Assembly (NCBI GenBank): GCA_021796175.1
Contig: JAJYOM010000098.1
Span: 1-6,082, forward strand
Length of the DNA: 6,082 bases
Direction of reading: 5' to 3'
From: Thermoplasmata archaeon
GTDB taxonomy: Archaea; Thermoplasmatota; Thermoplasmata; Sysuiplasmatales; Sysuiplasmataceae
A program made the translations under genes and the position numbers. This document shows, one piece after another, positions 1-5,652 of the stretch. Each line of letters begins with the position of its first letter. Positions within the stretch are counted from its first letter, which is position 1. The notes below the pieces were generated by a model. That model worked only from the letters and a program-made list of their open reading frames with translations. It searched no databases and was not told the origin of the DNA.

Positions 1-2
1 CG

Positions 3-80
3 GGTGGCGGCAGATTCTCCAGCTTCTGTTCTGATTGTAAGATGACAGAATTGCTGGCATTTCCATGGGACCTCAGATAG
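3..80 (+). CDS. possible C-terminal tail of an upstream gene (partial, weak)
   Basis: This frame is open from the left edge to a TAG at 78-80 and would encode 25 residues, including a C-x2-C pair (CSDC) and ending in PWDLR. A same-strand gene ending here would fit the TATA-like box immediately after it and the transporter operon beyond. Nothing identifies a family, and a stretch this short can be open by chance. On the opposite strand, an ATG at 66 is also open to the edge for 22 codons (starting MEMPAIL), so a divergent gene is an equally possible explanation. The call is only a placeholder for the edge sequence. Confidence 0.15.
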   Translation, partial: GGGRFSSFCSDCKMTELLAFPWDLR

Positions 81-122
81 TTTATTTACCTGTCACTGTG
101 TGAGATTATGCATTAACTGGAG
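80..122 (+). promoter_or_regulatory. candidate archaeal promoter and ribosome-binding site for the ABC transporter operon
   Basis: A TATA-like AT-rich box, TTTATTTA, lies at 81-88. Archaeal transcription usually starts about 25 bases downstream of such a box, which would place the start near 108-113 and leave a short leader. GGAG at 119-122 is a Shine-Dalgarno-like element six bases before the ATG at 129, and it supports that start. The box is seen directly; the promoter role and start site are inferred from spacing. Confidence 0.4.
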
Positions 123-128
123 CATCGG

Positions 129-833
129 ATGCAGACAGACGGCATTTCAATTGAGGCAAGGGATGTCAGCAAGTATTACCTTTCAGGCAAGGAAAGGTTT
201 GCAGCCTTAAGCCATGTTGACCTCCGCATAATGAAGGGCGAATTCATATCCGTAATGGGCCCTTCCGGTTCAGGCAAGACTACACTGCTGAACTGCCTTT
301 CCGGGCTGGACAGGATAAGCGAAGGCACAGTCTTTGTCAACGGCAACAACATTGCAGAGATGAGCGACGCGGTGATCAGCAGGTTCAGGGCAAAGAACAT
401 GGGCTTTGTCTTTCAGAACTATGCGCTTCTTCCTGTTTTTTCAACTGTCGAGAATGTGGAACTTCCGGCACTCATTATCGGCGAAAAGGCTTCTAAGGCG
501 AGGCAGATAGCGCTCAGGACGCTGGAGCTCGTAGGCATGGCCAACAGGGCAGGTTTCAAGCCATCCCAGCTTTCGGGGGGAGAGCAGCAGCGTGCTGCCA
601 TTGCCAGGGCGCTCGTAAACAACCCCGAGGTCGTCTGGGCCGATGAGCCCACTGGTAACCTTGACACAGAGGCAGGAAGGGTGATAATGGAACTCTTCAG
701 CGAGCTGAACAGGAATCTCGCTGCAACGGTTGTTGTGGTGACTCATGACGAGAGGGTGGCATCCTACACCAGAAGAACAATCAACATCATGGATGGAAGG
801 ATTGTAGACAGAGCGGGCGGTAAGGGGAGATGA
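129..833 (+). CDS. ABC transporter ATP-binding protein, LolD/MacB type
   Basis: This is a cytoplasmic nucleotide-binding subunit that would hydrolyse ATP to drive the FtsX-type permease encoded next. All ABC ATPase motifs are present and intact: an A-loop-region Tyr (Y16/Y17), Walker A GPSGSGKT at residues 44-51, Q-loop Q96, signature LSGGE at 148-152, Walker B ending in D172 and catalytic E173, D-loop GNLD at 176-179, and switch His H206. The 234-residue length and the order of motifs, with GEF just before Walker A and ADEPTGNLD at Walker B, are typical of the LolD/MacB/FtsE group, whose members power mechanotransmission or export rather than uptake with a binding protein. The ATG is chosen because GGAG precedes it by six bases and it gives the usual N-terminus. 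The stop overlaps the permease start (ATGA, 830-833), so the two are coupled. The substrate cannot be read from this subunit. Confidence 0.96.
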   Translation: MQTDGISIEARDVSKYYLSGKERFAALSHVDLRIMKGEFISVMGPSGSGKTTLLNCLSGLDRISEGTVFVNGNNIAEMSDAVISRFRAKNMGFVFQNYALLPVFSTVENVELPALIIGEKASKARQIALRTLELVGMANRAGFKPSQLSGGEQQRAAIARALVNNPEVVWADEPTGNLDTEAGRVIMELFSELNRNLAATVVVVTHDERVASYTRRTINIMDGRIVDRAGGKGR

Positions 834-3772
834 CTGTAAGTTTCCTGCTGGCGCTCGAACTTGCATTCCTGCTTGCGGTGGCAGTCTCTCTTTTAATCAT
901 TGCATTCAACAGGGTTGTATTCAGGCTATTCCTCAGGAGCGCCTTCGGGAACAGGAAAAGGGTGGTGCTGATCATTGCAGGCCTGATGATAGGCTCTGCA
1001 ATGATAAGCGGTGCACTTGTGATGAGAAGCACGATGCTTACGCTCAGCGACAACATGGTGACACTGAGCTACGGTCATGTTGATGAAACAGTCACGAACG
1101 GAAGTCAGCTGTCGGGAAGCTACTTCAGCAGTCGCGCCTACGCCATCATAAACCAGTCCCTTTCCGGCAATCCGGATGTGGCTGGTATCGTTCCAATGGT
1201 TTACACTACCGCAAGCGCATATGACAATACATCCGGTGTCCCGTACTCCAACATGGGACTGGTGGGGACACCCTGGAGTTTCAACAGCATTCTTGGTGAT
1301 TTTGTCGCACTGAACGGGAGCAAAGTCAGCAGCCTGCCCGTAAACGGCGTGCTGATAGACCAGCTGGCGGCCAGGCAGCTCAATGCATCTGCCGGCGACA
1401 CCATCACCATATTTGCCGGCGGCAGGCAGGTCACAGCAACAGTCACAGCGGTCGTCAGGGACAACTACAGGGGATACTTTGATTCGGGATACAACATTTT
1501 CATGAACCTTGGTTTCGCACAATCAGTCCTTGGCATCAGCAGTTCCGTCAACATTATCGCCATCGCGAACTCGGGTACAGTGCTGGGCGCAGTCTCGAAG
1601 ACTGGTGCCGTGATGGAGGCACTCAACCTGGCTGTTGAGAAAGCCAACAGCCAGATCGCTGGAGGACTTTCCGCTTATCCTGTCCTGCAGGACCAGCTTT
1701 CGACCATCAGGAGCCAGATAAGCAATATCTCCGATCTGTATCTGGCCCTGAGCCTGTTCGCAATTGCTGCAGGGCTGATACTTGTTGTTGTCATCTTCTA
1801 CATGCTTGCAGAGGAGCGAATGAGGGATCTGGGCACACTGCGCGCAATAGGCATTACGAGGCAGAAGATAGTCGGCGGCTTCATTTCGGAGGGTTTTGTG
1901 TACACCGTGCTCTCATGCTTTGTCGGCTCCTTCCTCGGAATAGGTATTGGATTTCTCATGGTTTACGGATTCATACTGATTTTCGGCCCGACATTCTCCA
2001 TACCAATCAGGGAAACCAACATACTCATGGCCTCATTCACAGTGACCACGCCGGATATAATTATCGGTTTTGCAGCGGGCGCACTTGCAACATACGCAAT
2101 TATTGCAGCAGCAAGTTACAGAATCAGCAGGTTCAGCATTGTGGAGGCACTCCGCAGGTCATCCTATGGCAGGCTGCCTTCAAGGAACGGGAGTAGGTAC
2201 GTGCTGCCTGCCCTGCTGCTGCTTGCCTCCCTCCTCTCCTATTACTACGGCACGGACACCAGGTCCCTTCTGCTGTCTATGCTATCGATATCTCTTCTCT
2301 CATTCTCCATTTTTGTCCTGCTCTATACTTTCTGGCAATCCGAACTGTTCATCGGGCTGCTGGGCATTTCGCTGGTATTGCAGTACGGTCTGCCGGCATC
2401 ATGGAGTATTTTTCCAGGCAGCTACAGCGTCTCATACTATGTCTATGTGGAATCTGGCATCCTCATGGTCGTGGGCGGCCTGCTTGTTTTCTTTGCGCTG
2501 TTGCCTGTTCTTCTGAAGGTAGTCAGGCCAAGGCGCAACAGCCGCGGCGCGCTTGTACCGACGCTCCGTCAGGCATTCGCCTATCCGGCGGAAAAGAAGA
2601 TGAGGACAGCGCTTTCCCTTTCCCTCTTCTCCTTCGTCATTTTCGGCATAGTGTCTGTCTCAATTCTCGGCTCAATGATCAATACTGCCGCAGTCAGGAC
2701 TGTGAACGACCAGAGCGGCGGCTACAACTTTGTCATATACAGTGGCAACGGCGGCAATATGACCAGTGCTCTTTCAGCCGACAGGAACGTCACGGGCTCC
2801 ATTGCCTACTCCAGCCTGATATATGACACAAGTACGGCAGTCACATACAACGGAAATGGCCAGTCTACTTTCGTATACTCGCTTGTCGGAATGCCCCTCT
2901 GGCAGAAGGACAACTTCTATTCGAGCAACAGCTACAGCTTCCACAGCTATTCCAGCGCATACAGAACACCTTCTGCAGTGTGGGACGCAGTTGCACACAA
3001 CAGCTCTCTTGCCATCATAGACATGACGCTGGCCGGCCTGCAGAGTCCCGGAGGGGGATTTGCCCAGTCGAGCCCTGTTCAGCAGAAAATCGGGATTGGC
3101 AGCGTGCTGACCGTCTACGGGCAGAACCACTCATCATCAAAAGTTACAGTCATTGGTATACTGGATGAGTTCGGCCTCCGGGGCATCTTTGTGTCTGAGA
3201 GCGCTCTGTCATCTCTTGGCCTGCTGAATCATGCCTTCCCCGTTCTGATGGTCAAGGTAAGGCAGGGAGTATCACCAACAGCTGTATCCATACAGGTCAG
3301 GAAGGATATGGTTGCCTACAATCCGGTTGTCATAGACCTGGCGCTCATCACCCAGCAGCTCACCATGGCAATCAGCGGCATTGTCGAGATGACTGAAATC
3401 TTTATTGCCATGGGACTTGTGGCCGGGACAGCCGGTCTTGGCATTATAGCCATGCGATCCGTCGTGGAAAGGTACCAGCAGATTGGCCTGCTCAGGGCAC
3501 TTGGTTTCACCCGGCACATGGTAGCAGCTTCGTTCCTGCTGGAATTTGTATTTATCGCACTCTCGGGCTCGCTGATAGGCGTAATCATGAGCCTGCTGAA
3601 CGGCTACATAATCTCCATCAGGCTGAGCAACCTGCTATCATTCGATTATTACCCGTCGACAATCGCAGCACTTGTTCTCATATCCATAGGGCTGACTATA
3701 ACAGCGGTCCTCAGCTCGGTAAGGGCAGTGTCCCGCATAGAGCCGTCATCTGCTCTGAGGTATATTGAGTGA
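830..3772 (+). CDS. ABC transporter permease with two FtsX modules
   Basis: This is the membrane partner of the preceding ATPase. I count about 13 hydrophobic helices. An extra N-terminal helix (about 5-26) precedes the usual first helix (45-65). It is followed by an external domain (about 66-302), a first FtsX module with helices near 303-326, 354-387 and 408-431, and a four-helix linker (458-475, 480-502, 505-521, 541-563). Then come helix 594-616, a second external domain (about 620-850), and a second FtsX module with helices 855-877, 898-925 and 943-966. Each module has the hallmark cytoplasmic stretch after its first helix: ERMRDLGTLRAIG at 329-341 and ERYQQIGLLRALG at 880-892. Having both halves in one chain suggests that one polypeptide supplies the whole membrane core. 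The external domains are rich in Ser, Asn, Gly and Tyr, poor in charge, and hold ten N-x-S/T sequons. The ATG overlaps the ATPase stop, and the purine run GGGGAG abuts it with no spacer, so translation probably depends on re-initiation. The family exports lipids, peptides or drugs; the substrate is unknown here. Confidence 0.93.
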   Translation: MTVSFLLALELAFLLAVAVSLLIIAFNRVVFRLFLRSAFGNRKRVVLIIAGLMIGSAMISGALVMRSTMLTLSDNMVTLSYGHVDETVTNGSQLSGSYFSSRAYAIINQSLSGNPDVAGIVPMVYTTASAYDNTSGVPYSNMGLVGTPWSFNSILGDFVALNGSKVSSLPVNGVLIDQLAARQLNASAGDTITIFAGGRQVTATVTAVVRDNYRGYFDSGYNIFMNLGFAQSVLGISSSVNIIAIANSGTVLGAVSKTGAVMEALNLAVEKANSQIAGGLSAYPVLQDQLSTIRSQISNISDLYLALSLFAIAAGLILVVVIFYMLAEERMRDLGTLRAIGITRQKIVGGFISEGFVYTVLSCFVGSFLGIGIGFLMVYGFILIFGPTFSIPIRETNILMASFTVTTPDIIIGFAAGALATYAIIAAASYRISRFSIVEALRRSSYGRLPSRNGSRYVLPALLLLASLLSYYYGTDTRSLLLSMLSISLLSFSIFVLLYTFWQSELFIGLLGISLVLQYGLPASWSIFPGSYSVSYYVYVESGILMVVGGLLVFFALLPVLLKVVRPRRNSRGALVPTLRQAFAYPAEKKMRTALSLSLFSFVIFGIVSVSILGSMINTAAVRTVNDQSGGYNFVIYSGNGGNMTSALSADRNVTGSIAYSSLIYDTSTAVTYNGNGQSTFVYSLVGMPLWQKDNFYSSNSYSFHSYSSAYRTPSAVWDAVAHNSSLAIIDMTLAGLQSPGGGFAQSSPVQQKIGIGSVLTVYGQNHSSSKVTVIGILDEFGLRGIFVSESALSSLGLLNHAFPVLMVKVRQGVSPTAVSIQVRKDMVAYNPVVIDLALITQQLTMAISGIVEMTEIFIAMGLVAGTAGLGIIAMRSVVERYQQIGLLRALGFTRHMVAASFLLEFVFIALSGSLIGVIMSLLNGYIISIRLSNLLSFDYYPSTIAALVLISIGLTITAVLSSVRAVSRIEPSSALRYIE

Positions 3773-3775
3773 TTT

Positions 3776-3793
3776 GCATCTGCTGCCAGATGT
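3776..3793 (+). terminator. hairpin just after the permease stop
   Basis: CATCTG (3777-3782) pairs perfectly with CAGATG (3787-3792) around a four-base loop, and a G-T pair can extend it. It begins four bases after the permease stop, where a transcript end or mRNA-stabilising structure would be expected. No T-run follows, and archaeal termination relies mainly on U-tracts, so a terminator role is weakly supported. It could instead be part of the regulatory region of the next gene. Confidence 0.25.
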
Positions 3794-3801
3794 GTGCGAC
3801 A

Positions 3802-3817
3802 GACAATTGTCCGACAA
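3802..3817. promoter_or_regulatory. operator-like cluster of alternating GACAA/TTGTC half-sites
   Basis: Three adjoining half-sites read GACAA (3802-3806), TTGTC (3807-3811) and GACAA (3813-3817). They form two overlapping inverted repeats: a perfect 10-bp palindrome, and a 5-1-5 repeat sharing its middle half-site. The two direct GACAA copies start 11 bp apart, about one helical turn. The cluster ends about a dozen bases before the TATA-like box of the RDD gene, where an archaeal activator or repressor could bind. The symmetry is seen directly; regulation is inferred. Confidence 0.35.
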
Positions 3818-3821
3818 ATTC

Positions 3822-3836
3822 GATATCATTATATCT
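3822..3836 (+). promoter_or_regulatory. candidate TATA box for the RDD-family gene
   Basis: An AT-rich stretch contains TTATATCT, inside a small inverted repeat, GATAT-CATT-ATATC (3822-3835). Archaeal spacing of about 25 bases would put the transcription start around 3855-3862, giving a very short leader before the ATG at 3867. That fits the weak ribosome-binding signal there (AGGG at 3857-3860). The assignment rests on base composition and spacing only. Confidence 0.4.
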
Positions 3837-3866
3837 TAGCTCTGTGATACAGTTGCAGGGATTGGG

Positions 3867-4346
3867 ATGTCGATAGCGTTTGAGATGCTGTTCAGAAACC
3901 GTGTGCTCAGGGCCCACTGGATGAAAAGGGCCGGTGCAGGCATCCTGGATATTGCTACAGTATTCGTGCCTGTGTGGGCGATTGCCCTTTCATTCGGTCT
4001 GCAGAAGACATATTTTGACCTTTTTGTCGGGGTAGCTTCCGGCGTTTGCTGGTTCATCTATTCTTCGCTCAGCGAATACTTCTACGGCTATACGCTGGGA
4101 AAGAAACTTGCATCGCTGCGTGTTTCAAGCGAGAGGGGAGATCTCTCCTTCCTGGAGGCTTCATTCAGGAACATACCGAAACTGTTCTGGTTCATCATGC
4201 TGCCGCTGGATTTGCTGCTTGGCATGTTCACATACGGCGATCCGAGGCAGAGGTTCATCGACAGGGCTTTTGGGACAACGGTTGTTTCCACGCTGCCTGC
4301 ATCATCGCTGATACACGTCAAGCTGAAGAACATAAACGACTACTGA
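3867..4346 (+). CDS. RDD family membrane protein
   Basis: This is a 159-residue integral membrane protein with the three residues that name the family: an Arg at the start of the first helix (R21), an Asp within that helix (D28), and a C-terminal Asp in the RFIDRAFGT stretch (D132). The conserved YGYTLGKKLASLRV motif (75-86) lies after the second helix. Hydrophobic segments are about 29-45, 50-70 and 106-122. The RDD family is mostly uncharacterised; a few bacterial members have been reported as ion antiporters, which should not be carried over to this protein without evidence. It sits 94 bases after the permease with its own candidate promoter, so it is probably transcribed separately, although read-through from the transporter operon is possible. 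The start is the first ATG consistent with the family N-terminus. It ends 8 bases from the stop of a convergent gene. Confidence 0.85.
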   Translation: MSIAFEMLFRNRVLRAHWMKRAGAGILDIATVFVPVWAIALSFGLQKTYFDLFVGVASGVCWFIYSSLSEYFYGYTLGKKLASLRVSSERGDLSFLEASFRNIPKLFWFIMLPLDLLLGMFTYGDPRQRFIDRAFGTTVVSTLPASSLIHVKLKNINDY

Positions 4347-4359
4347 GCGGTAACTCAGT
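4342..4359. terminator. hairpin spanning two convergent stop codons
   Basis: ACTGAG (4342-4347) and CTCAGT (4354-4359) form a perfect six-base stem with a six-base loop. The left arm contains the TGA of the RDD gene and the right arm contains the TGA of the minus-strand KaiC-like gene. As an inverted repeat it would fold in transcripts from either strand. Neither side has a following T-run, so a bidirectional terminator is possible but unproven. Confidence 0.35.
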
Positions 4360-5077
4360 CCATCAGGACAATACCGCTCCCCCCGACCGAGTACTGCATT
4401 ATCTTCGACCTTTCAGGGAAATTCTTCACCTTGCTCACTATCAGGTTGTTCTCGAATTTCTTGCCGATCCGCTCCCTCTCCAGCTCAATCAGCGTATCCA
4501 TCAGTGCATCAATGGAATTCTGCACCCTGCTGTCGAAAACACCCTTAGTCAGCGTAACCAGCAGCAGCCCCCTGTTCTTCTTCGTGTATGCCCTGAGTGT
4601 CCTGAGCGTGCTGAGCACTTCCTCGACACCATAGTTGTCTATGAAGAAGTCAAGCGAATCCACTATTATCCTGAATGGCGGTGCTATTTTGAAAATCTCA
4701 TTGGTCAGGTATGTCAGGAAGTTGAAGGGCCTGTAGGTTGTTTCCTCGTGGTCGTGTACATCCTTCACCTTCAGGCCCTCTTGCCTGTATTTTGTGACCT
4801 CAAGCCTTCTCATGAGCACCGTGTCATGGTACTTGTCCCCGATGTCCACTATTGTCGTGTCGGTATTCCAGCCGAACCTCTTTATTGAACCGAAGACCTC
4901 CCCGGCTGAATCGTTCGTGGAGAAATAGAAGCTCTTTTCCTCGCCGACAGAAGCGAATTGCTTTGCAAAGACATCCGTTCCGGAACCGGGCGGTCCCACA
5001 ATCGCGCATATGGTCCCTTCTAGGAAGCCGCCGCCAAGCACCCTGTCAAGTTCAGTTATACCGGATATCAGTGCCAT
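4355..5077 (-). CDS. KaiC-like (RAD55/RecA-fold) protein with degenerate P-loop
   Basis: This is a 240-residue single-domain protein with the KaiC-family layout. It opens with ISGITELDRVLGGGF (4-18), the usual lead-in to the P-loop, has a Walker-B-like strand IIVDS (137-141), and ends with a C-terminal strand pair containing the K-x-K segment near 'VSKVKNF'. The nucleotide site is altered. Where the family has GxPGSGKT, residues 28-35 read GPPGSGTD, so the phosphate-binding Lys and the Mg-coordinating Thr are Thr and Asp. The place normally held by a catalytic Glu pair reads Asn55-Asp56 (FSTND). The rest of the fold is preserved and the frame is intact, so it looks like a maintained protein that may bind nucleotide weakly or act as a non-catalytic partner. 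A strong ribosome-binding site, GGAGGAG (5082-5088), lies at the end of the upstream gene. The start codon shares one base with that gene's stop (TAATG), so the two are coupled. Confidence 0.88.
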   Translation of the reverse strand: MALISGITELDRVLGGGFLEGTICAIVGPPGSGTDVFAKQFASVGEEKSFYFSTNDSAGEVFGSIKRFGWNTDTTIVDIGDKYHDTVLMRRLEVTKYRQEGLKVKDVHDHEETTYRPFNFLTYLTNEIFKIAPPFRIIVDSLDFFIDNYGVEEVLSTLRTLRAYTKKNRGLLLVTLTKGVFDSRVQNSIDALMDTLIELERERIGKKFENNLIVSKVKNFPERSKIMQYSVGGSGIVLMD

Positions 5078-5652
5078 TATTCTCCTCCTATCCCTATCTT
5101 TACCAGCCTGTCGCTTACGAGGCTGAGCAGTGTTGAGACTTCCGGTGTTTGTTGCTCCTTTATGCTCAGTATGATTATTATCGCACCCCTGGACCTGAGG
5201 TTGTTCACCAGTATGTGGAGGAACTCGCCCATAATCTTCCAGTCATTGTGTATGTGAAGTGTATTGATTGAATCAACAACAACGATAGTCCTTCTTGATG
5301 GCGTCTTCCGTCTAAGGAACTCGACCTTCAGCATTATGTTCTCCAGCATTGTCGGGCTCTCTATGAACACAATGTTATCAGATTTTCCCTGCTGGCCGGT
5401 CATCATATTTGATATGCAGTCTATGAACATGACATCATCAGCATCGACGCCGATCATATCCATCGCGTTGACGATCGCGTCAGCCGGAACAGTTGAAGCG
5501 ATGTAAATCAGCTGGGCATCGCCGCCTTCGGCAATGTTCATTATCCCCTTTATTGCGTCGAAATAGATGTCTGTACCGATTTCCAGAGATGTGGATGTCG
5601 ATGGCTCGACGTCATTCAGCTCTTTTACCACTCTAGTTCCGGCGTCCATCAT
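5077..5652 (-). CDS. P-loop-less KaiC-like RecA-fold protein
   Basis: This 191-residue protein resembles the core of archaeal KaiC/RAD55-like proteins but lacks a Walker A motif: no GxxxxGK[ST] occurs anywhere in it. Strand-like segments are LIYIAS (48-53), VMFIDCIS (74-81), IVFIES (94-99), the Walker-B-like TIVVVDSINTL (122-132), and AIIIILSI (157-164). The segment NDWKIMGEFLHILVNNLRSRG (136-156) matches the helix that follows Walker B in KaiC relatives. It ends near VSDRLVKIG, so the C-terminal strands of full-length KaiC are also missing. It is probably cytoplasmic; there is no signal peptide or membrane segment. The start overlaps the upstream stop (ATGA, 5649-5652), and GGGGGG (5659-5664) lies six bases before it; a second Met follows directly. 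It could be a structural or regulatory subunit of a complex with its neighbours. I cannot assign a named family with confidence. Confidence 0.8.
   Translation of the reverse strand: MMDAGTRVVKELNDVEPSTSTSLEIGTDIYFDAIKGIMNIAEGGDAQLIYIASTVPADAIVNAMDMIGVDADDVMFIDCISNMMTGQQGKSDNIVFIESPTMLENIMLKVEFLRRKTPSRRTIVVVDSINTLHIHNDWKIMGEFLHILVNNLRSRGAIIIILSIKEQQTPEVSTLLSLVSDRLVKIGIGGE
5082..5089 (-). promoter_or_regulatory. strong ribosome-binding site for the last KaiC-like gene
   Basis: On the minus strand, AGGAGGAG ends four bases before the ATG at 5077 (its GGAGG core six bases before) and lies inside the final codons of the preceding gene. It fixes the start of the 240-residue protein and suggests that the last cistron is translated efficiently, independently of re-initiation or in addition to it. 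Confidence 0.65.

Noticed and set aside
1..66. Divergent gene starting at 66 or 60 on the minus strand
   Set aside because: Only about 20 codons are visible, with no recognisable motif. The TATA-like box at 81-88 would also suit a leaderless start near 60, but it fits the plus-strand operon equally well, so neither can be claimed.
441..866. Minus-strand open frame of 141 codons opposite the ABC ATPase
   Set aside because: It is a shadow of the ATPase gene: the plus frame carries every ABC motif, while this frame has none and no ribosome-binding site of note.
926..1522. Minus-strand open frame of 198 codons opposite the permease
   Set aside because: Its Cys/His-rich composition comes from reading the permease backwards. 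The C and H residues do not form regular metal-binding spacing, and the plus-strand gene explains the region.
2070..2826. Overlapping plus-strand frames within the permease, which could suggest a frameshift or a split gene
   Set aside because: The 980-residue frame is continuous across the region, and its membrane helices and external domain proceed without interruption. The alternatives lack any recognisable domain.
4046..4888. A 280-codon plus-strand open frame running antisense to the degenerate KaiC-like gene
   Set aside because: It begins out of frame inside the RDD gene, is rich in His, Cys and Arg in a shadow-like pattern, shows no domain, and lies opposite a gene with clear family motifs and a strong ribosome-binding site.
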